Shown one piece after another: positions 35,031 through 42,655 of a stretch of DNA of 64,000 nt. The notes below the pieces were generated by a model, which made no database searches, had not been told where the DNA came from, and worked only from the letters and a program-made list of their open reading frames with translations. The position numbers and the translations under genes were made by a program. How positions within the stretch are numbered: the stretch's first letter is position 1; the number at the start of each line of letters is the position of its first letter. Origin of the DNA: Robiginitomaculum antarcticum DSM 21748 (GTDB lineage Bacteria; Pseudomonadota; Alphaproteobacteria; Caulobacterales; Maricaulaceae); contig NZ_KB823014.1 of the NCBI RefSeq assembly GCF_000365025.1, positions 124,001 to 188,000 of the forward strand, written 5' to 3'.

Positions 35031-35470
35031 TGTTCAGCCTTTTCCAGAAGAAGCTTTTCAAGTGCAGTATTGTCAGTAAGCAAGTCGGCAAGTGTAAATT
35101 GGTTAAGGCAGTCGTAAAAAGCAGTTTGCGCCTGTGCCAAAACTGATGATAAACGGCATGCAGTAGTAATCATACAAGTCGCCTTACCGCCCGGAAAACA
35201 CTCCACGAGAGCTGTGTCTTGCTCCATATCGCGGACAATATGCCCAATATTTATGCTTTCGGGCTTTCGCGCCAAATACAAGCCTCCTGAGCGCCCGCGA
35301 ACCGAGGTGACATAGCCATCTTTCACCAAATGATGCGCAACTTTCATCATATGGTTTTTAGAAATTTTATACCGATCTGCCGTTTGTGCAATCGTGACAA
35401 GCCCCCCCTCATTGACGGCAAGGTGCATTAAAAGCCGAAGGGCATAATCTGAGAATGATGTGAGCTTCAT
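35027..35470 (-). CDS. nsrR: Rrf2-family NO-responsive repressor NsrR
   Basis: A 147-aa Rrf2 winged-helix regulator. The N-terminal HTH (ISKNHMMKVAHHLVKDGYV...GRSGGLYLAR) and the three [Fe-S] ligands CFPGGKATCMITTAC (Cys spacing 7 and 5) fit NsrR, whose cluster is destroyed by NO. An operator resembling the known NsrR consensus lies just upstream. It heads the operon nsrR-globin-DUF1971. Confidence 0.87.
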   Translation of the reverse strand: MKLTSFSDYALRLLMHLAVNEGGLVTIAQTADRYKISKNHMMKVAHHLVKDGYVTSVRGRSGGLYLARKPESINIGHIVRDMEQDTALVECFPGGKATCMITTACRLSSVLAQAQTAFYDCLNQFTLADLLTDNTALEKLLLEKAEQ

Positions 35471-35483
35471 AAACGCCTCTTAA

Positions 35484-35495
35484 AAGATATATCTT
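35484..35495. promoter_or_regulatory. NsrR-type half operator at nsrR
   Basis: Perfect 12-bp palindrome AAGATATATCTT, 14 bp upstream of the nsrR ATG, sharing the AAGAT/ATCTT arms of the larger site next to it. It probably mediates autoregulation. Confidence 0.55.
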
Positions 35496-35528
35496 TCTTA
35501 TTGCTTTTAAGAACCAACAGCAATAAGA

Positions 35529-35551
35529 AAGATGTATATTAAATATATCTT
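35529..35551. promoter_or_regulatory. NsrR operator (11-1-11 inverted repeat)
   Basis: AAGATGTATAT and AAATATATCTT separated by one base, closely following the published NsrR half-site AAGATGCATTT in 11-1-11 spacing. It lies 59-81 bp from nsrR and 16-38 bp before the Cys-rich microprotein ATG, so it can serve both divergent genes. Confidence 0.75.
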
Positions 35552-35566
35552 TTGTGGAGACAGATC

Positions 35567-35770
35567 ATGCAGAGTAATAGTAATGGTCCATGCCGTTATG
35601 ACTGTGAGTGTTATGACTGTGAGTGTTATGACTGTGCAGCTAATATCTATACGGGCTTCGATTTTCCTTATGAGGGCGGGAACGGTTTCATCCGCGGATC
35701 ACTTAAAAGGACCGCGACTGCGTTACAAAGATTAGTCAACACATTGCTCTCAAACCTAAGAATACCATAG
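35567..35770 (+). CDS. Cys-rich microprotein under an NsrR operator
   Basis: A 67-aa reading frame with GGAGA seven bases before its ATG and an NsrR-type operator immediately upstream. Residues 9-23 hold six Cys in CRYDCECYDCECYDC, built from three copies of a 15-bp repeat; the rest is a Gly/Phe segment (GFDFPYEGGNGF) and a basic amphipathic-looking C-terminus (LKRTATALQRLVNTLL). No signal peptide. The Cys spacing resembles metal-binding or metallothionein-like peptides, but I do not recognise the family. It ends 6 bp from the convergent nnrU stop. A role in metal or NO handling is inferred only from regulation and cysteines. Confidence 0.55.
   Translation: MQSNSNGPCRYDCECYDCECYDCAANIYTGFDFPYEGGNGFIRGSLKRTATALQRLVNTLLSNLRIP
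35595..35639 (+). repeat. three tandem 15-bp repeats encoding YDCEC
   Basis: GTTATGACTGTGAGT occurs at 35595-35609 and 35610-35624, with a third copy at 35625-35639 diverging in its last bases. Unit length is a multiple of three and encodes a five-residue Cys motif, so expansion keeps frame. Confidence 0.85.
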
Positions 35771-35775
35771 AGTTA

Positions 35776-36429
35776 TCAGAGCAGACCGAGCAACATACCG
35801 ACTGGATCAACCCCAAACAGAACAGGGTGAAGCAGAAGAAACAGGCTCCAGAGGGCAAAGCCCAGACAAATGCCAATCACAGCAGCACTATCAAAATGGC
35901 CGCGGGCAGATGTCATGGTAGACCACTGCTGCGGTCCAGACTTTTCGCTAAATCTTTTCTCGACGCGCTGGACACCGATGAGTCCAAATAATGCAGAACC
36001 GGCAAATAATATAAGGCTCGGCCAATCACCGTTGGCGGGAATATGGGCGACCGCCCAAAGCGTCAGCCCCCAAATAATTGGATGACGCACCCATCCGATA
36101 AAGCCAGGGCGGACGGGATCAAACCCCTTCCGGCGAAACGCAACAGAAAGTGGGTTGGGTGATAACGCGCCTACGCCAAGCAAGATAAAACTTACCAAGG
36201 TCACGACGGCCGCAAAGTGGTAGCTCCATACGGGAGTTGTCCATAGAGGTATGCGATCCGCACTTAACACGGCCCATATGACCCATGCCAAGAGCACAAC
36301 TGATAAAACCGAATAGGCCAGCAAATAGCGGCTACGGCCCCAACGCTCAATCAAAGCCGGCTTTATCACCGTTCGAGAAATGGCGACATGACTGAGTATG
36401 AATACGCCCATGGCGATGAGAACCATCAT
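35776..36429 (-). CDS. nnrU: NnrU-family membrane protein
   Basis: A 217-aa protein with about six membrane helices. SHVAISRTVIKPALIERWGRSR and VRHPIIWGLTLWAVAHIPANGD are characteristic of NnrU, a membrane protein tied to nitric-oxide metabolism in denitrifiers. Biochemical role is not established. Last gene of a three-gene minus-strand operon. Confidence 0.85.
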   Translation of the reverse strand: MMVLIAMGVFILSHVAISRTVIKPALIERWGRSRYLLAYSVLSVVLLAWVIWAVLSADRIPLWTTPVWSYHFAAVVTLVSFILLGVGALSPNPLSVAFRRKGFDPVRPGFIGWVRHPIIWGLTLWAVAHIPANGDWPSLILFAGSALFGLIGVQRVEKRFSEKSGPQQWSTMTSARGHFDSAAVIGICLGFALWSLFLLLHPVLFGVDPVGMLLGLL

Positions 36430-36432
36430 TGC

Positions 36433-36873
36433 TTATACACCGCCATAGCTAAAGCTGAGACCTAACCATGCAAAGGCAAGGCCGAGAAACGTTACAGCAA
36501 TAATATGCCCGCCAAGTACGGCCAAGCTCGCTGGCGTCAGGCGTGGTATCACACGAAATCGCGCATGAAGCGCCAGTCCGAATGTGGCCGCAAGGCAGAT
36601 AAGTTTAAGTGAAATTGTAAGCGCAATAGCGTCACTCCAATCTGCCCACGCCATAATGTCAGGTAGGAGCCTGTAAGATAGCCAAAGCCCCGTGATGACT
36701 TGTATGATTAAGGCGGGCATACCGATGCGCTCATATATTCGTTCAAAGCTCTCAATCATTTTCGGATCACGCTTTGCCAACGCTTCAGGGAGTAGACTTA
36801 TCGCCAAGATTAAATGACCGCCCACCCAAATTGTGGCGGCCAGCAGGTGAATATATAAAAGGATCATGTGCAT
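36433..36873 (-). CDS. CopD-like small membrane protein
   Basis: A 146-aa protein with four apparent helices; the opening HMILLYIHLLAATIWVGGHLIL carries the two His and the WVGGHL motif seen in CopD-type/haem-binding small membrane proteins. It overlaps the DUF454 gene by 10 bp and is 3 bp from nnrU, so a shared NO/denitrification-linked role is inferred. Confidence 0.65.
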   Translation of the reverse strand: MHMILLYIHLLAATIWVGGHLILAISLLPEALAKRDPKMIESFERIYERIGMPALIIQVITGLWLSYRLLPDIMAWADWSDAIALTISLKLICLAATFGLALHARFRVIPRLTPASLAVLGGHIIAVTFLGLAFAWLGLSFSYGGV

Positions 36874-37286
36874 GAGGACTCATCTTTTATAAGGGGCGGC
36901 GGAAGAGGACGTGACAGCACAAAGGTGCCAGCCAGTAACAAAATTATGGCTTGGGCAATTAGTGCAAAACGCGGCGCACCCAATAGAATAGACAATGTGA
37001 AAATTGCCCCCATGGATATGACGGCGATAATTTTTGTGGGGCGACCAATAGCACCGTGTTGACGCCAATTTAGTATGAGTGGGCCAAAGATACGATGGCC
37101 AACTAACCATTGATGACATCGCTGCGATGACCGCGCAAAACAAAACGCCGCAAGAAGTATAAAGGGCGTGGTTGGCAGAAAAGGAAGAACAACGCCTACC
37201 GCTCCAAGAACAAAAGCAATCAGGCCGCCGAAGAGCCAAATAGGCCGCATAATTTTAGAGGATTTATGATGTTCAAATTGCGACAT
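36864..37286 (-). CDS. DUF454 (YbaN-family) membrane protein
   Basis: About 140 aa with the DUF454 core: GVVLPFLPTTPFILLAAFCFARSS and GPLILNWRQHGAIGRPTKI, and three to four helices. Function unknown in any organism I can name. Start 37286 was chosen near a GGGG site; an earlier in-frame ATG at 37316 exists. First gene of the operon to nnrU. Confidence 0.75.
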   Translation of the reverse strand: MSQFEHHKSSKIMRPIWLFGGLIAFVLGAVGVVLPFLPTTPFILLAAFCFARSSQRCHQWLVGHRIFGPLILNWRQHGAIGRPTKIIAVISMGAIFTLSILLGAPRFALIAQAIILLLAGTFVLSRPLPPPLIKDESSCT

Positions 37287-37423
37287 GTAAGGGCCCCAGC
37301 CATGAGCTAATAGCAAATGTTACTTTGCTCAATGGTCATTATCAATACAAATGCCAATTCGGTGACTCGAATTTTATCTGCACATCAAATGTAATTTTAA
37401 TTGAATTAGCATGCCATTATTGA

Positions 37424-37459
37424 CAATCATAAGGTAACATATATGTTACCTTATGATTG
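37424..37459. promoter_or_regulatory. 36-bp perfect palindrome, TA operator
   Basis: Every base from 37424 to 37459 pairs with its mirror position (arm CAATCATAAGGTAACATA). It overlaps the start codon of the toxin remnant, the usual place for toxin-antitoxin autoregulation, where the antitoxin dimer would bind. Confidence 0.75.
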
Positions 37460-37784
37460 AGATACAGGAATATCTTGACGATGACAGCGTAAGTGCCTTT
37501 GGACAGTGGTTTGAGGCACTAGATACTCAAGCGGCTTTGAAGGTTGCCACGTAGATGGCTCGACTTGAGACTGGTAATACATCGGCCTTAAAAGTCTTGG
37601 GAAAGGCCTTAGGGAATGCCGGATACATTGGGGCCCGGTATTCGTGTTTACTTAGGGCGCGAAGGCGACAGTCTTGTGACCCTTTTTGGCGGCGGTACTA
37701 AAAAAACGTCAAAGCAATGATATTCAAAATGCGATGGCCGCATGGGAGCGTTATAAAAAAAGAATGAAGGATGAAAGAAAATGA
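37453..37784 (+). pseudogene. decayed RelE/HigB-type toxin (HI1419-like)
   Basis: Begins normally (MIEIQEYLDDDSVSAFGQW, then FEALDTQAALKVAT), then hits TAG and continues after it with MARLETGNTSALKV. A frame change follows: homology resumes as GPGIRVYLGREGDSLVTL and FGGGTKK, then a third frame gives QSNDIQNAMAAWERYKKR. So there is one in-frame stop and at least two frameshifts in a ~110-aa toxin of the addiction-module killer type. The last codons overlap the antitoxin start (ATGA), as in intact modules. Confidence 0.85.
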
Positions 37785-38098
37785 CCGTTACAAGAAGCTT
37801 CCGCGATACAGTTCAGGCCCGCGCGGCCACAGATCCGGATTACCGTTATGGACTCTTGACCGAGAGTATGGATTCTATGTTGTCCGGTGATCTGGAAACA
37901 GGCAAAGCGCTGCTACGCGACTACATTAATGCCACAATTGGCTTTGAGCCTTTAGCTGAAGCTATAGGTAAGTCTCCCAAAAGCCTTATGCGAATGTTAG
38001 GCGTGAGCGGAAATCCAACAGCCAAAAACCTCTTTGGGATTATCAGCCTATTGCAAGAGAAAGAAGGCGTGCATTTGCACACAAAAGCCGCATCATAA
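37781..38098 (+). CDS. antitoxin, HigA-like DNA-binding protein
   Basis: A 105-aa protein. FEPLAEAIGKSPKSLMRMLGVSGNPTAKNL is a helix-turn-helix of the HI1420/addiction-module antidote family. The frame is intact although its toxin partner is broken, so it is now an orphan that may still repress the 36-bp palindrome upstream. Confidence 0.85.
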   Translation: MTVTRSFRDTVQARAATDPDYRYGLLTESMDSMLSGDLETGKALLRDYINATIGFEPLAEAIGKSPKSLMRMLGVSGNPTAKNLFGIISLLQEKEGVHLHTKAAS

Positions 38099-38417
38099 GA
38101 CAAAGCGAATCAGTACAAAATGTCACATATTTTCGACTTGAAAACACCCATGTATTTGTTTTCATGTGTGTTTAATGTAGGTTAACCTCCTGCTTGCGGA
38201 GTCACACTTTGAGCTCTAATGAACTGAATATTGTATTTTACGACTATCCGACTAAGATTTACGGTGAACTCAAACCTATGTTACTTGAGACATGGTCATT
38301 ATCTAATACCCGCTGTGGCCGCCATAGAGGAAAGAAAAATTTTATTAAATTTGCAAAAATATCCGCTCAATCTCTTCAATCCAAAGTTGGAATTTTTGGT
38401 GCAGAAAGAGTGACCGA
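38099..38417. other. gap between antitoxin and integrase
   Basis: AT-rich. A 77-codon frame (38194-38427) overlaps the integrase 3' end and has no recognisable features, so it is not called. No copy of the tRNA-Leu 3' end repeat was noticed here, so the far end of the integrase's own element is not found. Confidence 0.4.
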
Positions 38418-39782
38418 TCAAAATTGAAGTAGGTTTTCGCAGAAAGCGGAGGGTATGGGATGAACAATTTTAAGAAACTCATCACGTCTGTACTTCATGG
38501 ATCCACCATCGCCATAACTCGGGCGAGAGTTCTTGTGTCCCACCAACAAACATTGCAATCCGTAGTCCAGTCCCGCTTCCAACATCCGTTTCTCAAAGGA
38601 GTGTCGAAGTGAATAAAGTCTGTGATCCGGCGTCACCTGCAATCCCCGAACTCGCAGCCCATCCATAATAGCCTTTGACATGACATTGCCTTTATTACGG
38701 TAACGGGGAAAGCCATTAGGCGCTCTTTTGAATGCTTCTAGCGCACATCCAACCAGAGGAATATCGCGAGACGATGCCACTGCTTTTAGCTGCCGATCTA
38801 AGCGCGAGCGTATCTGGATATAAGGAACTTCTGCGTCCAGCTTGATATTTTCAGGCACGATGTTTGAAAGCTCGCTTGGGCGGCAGCCTGTTTCAATCAT
38901 TGCATAGACTATGAGGGTCGCCTCGGCATTAAGTCCATCGAAAATGCCAGGCTCCAAAAAGCGCGTCCGCACAAACTCGTCAGAGAAGCAGGGCACGTCT
39001 TTAGAAGGCTGTTTCGCGAAGCCTAGTTTACGAAACGGGTTGTCACGATTTTCATCGCCTTCGTATTCCCAAAACTCACGATATAACTTTCTGATATTGC
39101 CTAGGTCGCGATTGGCACTATTCGTTGTTAGCGGCTTGGAGCCATCTTTCGGAGCAACGCGCGCCGCCCACCAATTATAATATTTGCGTGCATGGTCTCG
39201 GTTAATTTTGTTCATCGGCAGATCACCTACAACTTTGATGAAATTGTTGAGCGCGCGCATTTTAACTTTGCGCCAGGATTTCTTTTGTTCCTCCGACTTG
39301 CCCAGCAACTCGCTGACCACGATTTCATCGCAGTAAAGTTCCATCGCCTTGCTGATTTTCACGGCTGGCCGCTCAACTAAACCTAGCACGGCGTCGGCTT
39401 CTTTTTTATCCGGCACGGGGTCAGTCGAAATAGCCTTCAATCGATCGATTATGTCAGCCAGTGTCGCTACGTCCGCGAGATCCTGAACAGGTGTATAGAC
39501 AAAGCCCTTTGCCATCGCACGGCGCTGCGCTGACTTATAAGATCGACGGGCAATATCTGTCGGAAGAGTGTCACTCGCCATGACGCTTGCCCAGAATTGA
39601 TTGTCCGCTTCTATGAGCGCATCACGCCGAGCGCGCGCAAGTTCAAGGCTCACTGTCTTGAGCGACTTATAAACCGTACCGCGTGTGTCGAAAAATTCAT
39701 ACTCTCTGGGCACCCGCCGAACATAGTGCCAGCGCGCGCTGCGCTTCTTAAGATGTTGATTCAAGTGCCTCATTACGCCCAT
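38418..39782 (-). CDS. tyrosine site-specific integrase
   Basis: A 454-aa phage-type integrase with an N-terminal DUF6538-like start (WHYVRRVPREYEF), a SAM-like core-binding middle, and a catalytic domain with ETGCRPSELSNI (first Arg), HRLYSLRHSF (His/Arg box), LLVGHKNSRPSYG and a distal Tyr. AAAGGAG lies upstream of ATG 39782. Two TAGGTCAAAA direct repeats just 5' (near 39799-39820) look like arm-type sites. The gene ends up outside the 14-bp repeat pair that bounds the island to the right, with its start 114 bp from the left repeat. Confidence 0.88.
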   Translation of the reverse strand: MGVMRHLNQHLKKRSARWHYVRRVPREYEFFDTRGTVYKSLKTVSLELARARRDALIEADNQFWASVMASDTLPTDIARRSYKSAQRRAMAKGFVYTPVQDLADVATLADIIDRLKAISTDPVPDKKEADAVLGLVERPAVKISKAMELYCDEIVVSELLGKSEEQKKSWRKVKMRALNNFIKVVGDLPMNKINRDHARKYYNWWAARVAPKDGSKPLTTNSANRDLGNIRKLYREFWEYEGDENRDNPFRKLGFAKQPSKDVPCFSDEFVRTRFLEPGIFDGLNAEATLIVYAMIETGCRPSELSNIVPENIKLDAEVPYIQIRSRLDRQLKAVASSRDIPLVGCALEAFKRAPNGFPRYRNKGNVMSKAIMDGLRVRGLQVTPDHRLYSLRHSFEKRMLEAGLDYGLQCLLVGHKNSRPSYGDGGSMKYRRDEFLKIVHPIPSAFCENLLQF

Positions 39783-39895
39783 AATGTAGGCTCCTTTGTA
39801 GGTCAAAATATAGGTCAAAAATCGTGAGAAATTACAGGACCCTGCAGGAAAGTGTAGTAATTTCAGAGACTTAACCCTTTGATATCAAAGGAAAG

Positions 39896-39909
39896 TGGTG
39901 CGGCTGAGA
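39896..39909. repeat. left att copy of tRNA-Leu 3' end
   Basis: TGGTGCGGCTGAGA is identical to the 3' terminal 14 bases (including CCA) of tRNA-Leu at 51347-51360, in the same orientation. Flanking bases differ at once on both sides. Confidence 0.8.
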
Positions 39910-40008
39910 CGCTAGGGTGTTTGTTTCCTCTTGAACTTCGTATAGATAAAATACTCAAATAAATCAATAAAATAGTTGTTGCTTAGTTTAAAAATCATGA
40001 GAGTTTGT

Positions 40009-40024
40009 ACTCACTTTTGTACAC
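40009..40024 (+). repeat. 16-bp direct repeat, copy 1
   Basis: ACTCACTTTTGTACAC, also at 47209-47224 in the same orientation. It precedes the TIR gene by about 225 bp. Confidence 0.7.
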
Positions 40025-40248
40025 ACATCACAGGGACGGTAATCCGTCTTAGTTTTGACGGAATCACAAGGTGATACGACTAAATCGATATTCGAGGTTG
40101 GTAAAAATTCTTTAATTTTGGAACTTTATGCCACGCTCCGCAGAGAGGAATACGACTTTCACGATGTTGAGGTTATGCCTCTGGCAATATAGGGATTTGC
40201 ATCCCTTAAGGGAAGTCCATATGATGGTTGAGTTGGAGATAGCTTATC

Positions 40249-41898
40249 GTGCAGGCTTTCAAGTATCAGGCATTCATGTCTTATGCCCACGGCGATGAGT
40301 CGATGGCAGCGCATTTGCATCGCGCGCTTGAGACATTCCCTATTCCAAAAATGCTTCAGGCAAAGTCCGGGAAAACCCTGTCACCGATTTTCAGAGACGT
40401 CACGGAGCTAACCGCCCATCACAACCTGTCCGAAAAAATTCGAGATGCAGTGAATCACTCCAGATTTCTTATTGTGCTTTGCTCTTTCGCCGCCAAAGAC
40501 TCCCATTGGGTAAATGAGGAAATCCGGCTATTTCGCAAGTTACACGGCGAAGCGTCAATTCTGTGCGTTCTGGTCGAGGGCGACCCGGACACGTCTTTCC
40601 CGCCCGCCCTCACGGAAAATAGCCGAGAGCCCCTGGCGGCAAATGTTGCAGGTGGACGTGAAAACTTTCGTCTTGGGGTGACCCAATTGGCCGCGTCCAT
40701 GCTGGGTGTCGGTCTGGATGAGCTTATCCGGCGCGATGCCAAAAGGCGAAAACGGCGCACGCAGGCTATCACATTTGGCGCCGGGGTGTTCTCGGCTCTG
40801 ATGGGGGGCATGGCCTGGACGGCTATGGATGCCCGGGACGACGCTATAATCAGCCGAACGGAAGCCGAAAAAATGGTCGAGTATATGATAACCGATCTCA
40901 AGGAGGATTTAGGGCCCGTCGGCAAGCTCAATATTCTTGACGATGTGGGTAAACGGGTGACCGATTATTATGACGCCATTCCGCTCTCCGACATGGATGA
41001 TGATCGCATCGCCCGGCAGGCCCGGGCTCGACATTTGTTGGGACAGGTGGCCCTCTCGGAACGTGATCGGGTTAAGGCGCTTATCGAGATTAAGGCGGCC
41101 TATGACGCAACCTGGGAAATCCTGCGCCGCCGCCCCGATGACACAAGTGCCATCTTTGCCCATGCCCAAAGCGAATACTGGATGGGGGAATTAAAAAAAC
41201 AAGCCAAGGATTATAACACTGCCCTTATCTATTGGACGGAATATGACCGTCTGGCGAAACTGTTATATGACAAAGACCCCAACAAGCTGGATTGGATTAT
41301 GGAGGCGGGTTGGGGTGACAATAATTTGGCCTTTCTAAATAATAAGAGAAGTGAATACTCTTTAGCTCGAACAAATTATTCAGGTGCAGTAGGTTTATTC
41401 AATCAAGCACTAGCCCAGACCCCGGACAATCAAATGATTGAGCATGAGTTGGCGAATGCTTTGGCAGGCCAAGCAAATGCAGCAAGGCATTTAGGTCTAA
41501 TTGAAGAAACTAAAAAAATACGACTCAAACAAATAAAAATTTATAAAAATCGAATAAAATTGGAACCAAATAATTATGAGTATTTATTTCGATTAGCTCA
41601 GGCTAAAATAGCATCTATGGATGATTTCCTTGAGGAAACAACAAGCGACGATATATTGGATATATTCGATTCGCTACAGACATTGGTTGACGCAGATTAC
41701 AGGAATTTTGAGTGGGGGGGTGAATATGTGAGATTCATTACTGACGTTTTAGAATCAAAGAATGGATTAAATGCGGAGGGGAAGAAAAATCTTGCTGCTT
41801 CAGGCCTAAAATACGTCCAATCAACTGGCCCTCATCAAGATTTTAAAACCGCACATGACATTTTTAACAAATTCCTTGAGGGACAAAAAAATCGGTGA
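40249..41898 (+). CDS. TIR-domain membrane protein with TPR-like C-terminus
   Basis: A 549-aa protein. Residues 5 to about 165 form a TIR domain: YQAFMSYAHGDE, SPIFRDVTELTAHHNLSEKI, FLIVLCSFAAKDSHWVNEEI, with E91 four residues after W87 as the candidate NADase glutamate. A basic stretch (RRDAKRRKRR) precedes one membrane helix (about 172-192); the rest (about 200-549) is helical with TPR-like ALIEIKAAYDATWEIL and LARTNYSGAVGLFNQAL repeats. The start is GTG with GGAG 11 bases away. The gene turns abruptly AT-rich after about 41330. Effector function (NAD cleavage or signalling) is inferred from the TIR family. Confidence 0.8.
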   Translation: MQAFKYQAFMSYAHGDESMAAHLHRALETFPIPKMLQAKSGKTLSPIFRDVTELTAHHNLSEKIRDAVNHSRFLIVLCSFAAKDSHWVNEEIRLFRKLHGEASILCVLVEGDPDTSFPPALTENSREPLAANVAGGRENFRLGVTQLAASMLGVGLDELIRRDAKRRKRRTQAITFGAGVFSALMGGMAWTAMDARDDAIISRTEAEKMVEYMITDLKEDLGPVGKLNILDDVGKRVTDYYDAIPLSDMDDDRIARQARARHLLGQVALSERDRVKALIEIKAAYDATWEILRRRPDDTSAIFAHAQSEYWMGELKKQAKDYNTALIYWTEYDRLAKLLYDKDPNKLDWIMEAGWGDNNLAFLNNKRSEYSLARTNYSGAVGLFNQALAQTPDNQMIEHELANALAGQANAARHLGLIEETKKIRLKQIKIYKNRIKLEPNNYEYLFRLAQAKIASMDDFLEETTSDDILDIFDSLQTLVDADYRNFEWGGEYVRFITDVLESKNGLNAEGKKNLAASGLKYVQSTGPHQDFKTAHDIFNKFLEGQKNR

Positions 41899-41933
41899 CT
41901 CCATTTGGAGCCACCGAACAAGATATTTTAATT

Positions 41934-42590
41934 CTATGGTGGTCCTTTAGTGTCATTATTTGTACCCGGATCGACAATGATATCTGTGCGCATGATGGTG
42001 TCTTCATAATTTTCGCCAACTTTGATCCGACCGGGTTGGATAATGCTGACATGGAGATTATATTTCAGATCAAACGTTTCGCCCTTTTCCTTCTCCCAAC
42101 ATTTGTTCAGTACCATTAATCCGTGGCCACTATCAAAAGTACCGATCACCTCAAAGGCTTCATCCTGATGACCTTTCGGCACATTATCGACTGAGAACTG
42201 GGTGTTGTCGGTAAACCGCCAATTATCACGCGAGAGGTGAAAGAGCATGATAACGGGTGTGTTGATGTTGAAATCGAGCGGGGTAGAAGGCACGCCGCTT
42301 TGTTGCCCATCGATAGGCTCAAAGAACTTAACGTAGCCGCCATAGGCAGCCTGCGCACCTTGGCCACCGAGCCCGGCAACTTTGGGCCATAAGCTTTCAA
42401 GGTCTGGCACCTTGATACGGTGTCGTTTGATAATGCCTTCATCAATATCCACAGATATGGGCAGCAAGAGTGGCGCGCCCTTGGTTTCCTGCGTGAAGTC
42501 TGAACTGTTCAACCAGTCTAGTTGGTAATCATCCCAGTCCTTAAGATATTCCTGATTGGCTTTGATATCGTCTTTTGTAAATCGTGGCAT
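41934..42590 (-). CDS. hypothetical protein, partner of membrane protease
   Basis: A 218-aa soluble protein with no family I recognise. The N-terminus is helical and acidic (FTKDDIKANQEYLKDWDDYQ); the middle is strand-rich (LLLPISVDIDEGIIKRHRIKV, AAYGGYVKFFEPIDG); the C-terminal half reads as a beta-sandwich ending in TDIIVDPGTNNDTKGPP. It lies 65 bp after the protease in the same direction, so it is probably co-transcribed and a candidate substrate, regulator or sensor of that protease. Convergent with the TIR gene, 35 bp apart. Confidence 0.6.
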   Translation of the reverse strand: MPRFTKDDIKANQEYLKDWDDYQLDWLNSSDFTQETKGAPLLLPISVDIDEGIIKRHRIKVPDLESLWPKVAGLGGQGAQAAYGGYVKFFEPIDGQQSGVPSTPLDFNINTPVIMLFHLSRDNWRFTDNTQFSVDNVPKGHQDEAFEVIGTFDSGHGLMVLNKCWEKEKGETFDLKYNLHVSIIQPGRIKVGENYEDTIMRTDIIVDPGTNNDTKGPP

Positions 42591-42655
42591 GGTTCCCTCC
42601 TTATGCCTGTGTGATTATATTTAGCCTCTTGCTCGCACAAACGATGTGATCGCCG

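Larger units (their letters stand above)
39783..40248. other. integrase upstream region, left attachment site and island edge
   Basis: Contains TAGGTCAAAA repeats, a perfect 16-bp palindrome CCTTTGATATCAAAGG (39876-39891) touching the att repeat, the 14-bp att copy (39896-39909), and one copy of a 16-bp repeat (40009-40024). No gene is seen between the att copy and the TIR gene. Confidence 0.6.

Noticed and set aside
35532-35735. alternative frame over the Cys-rich repeat region
   Set aside because: Starts inside the NsrR operator without a ribosome site; the frame starting at 35567 has GGAGA and ordered cysteines.
38194-38427. 77-codon frame between antitoxin and integrase
   Set aside because: Overlaps the integrase 3' end, has no ribosome site and no recognisable features.
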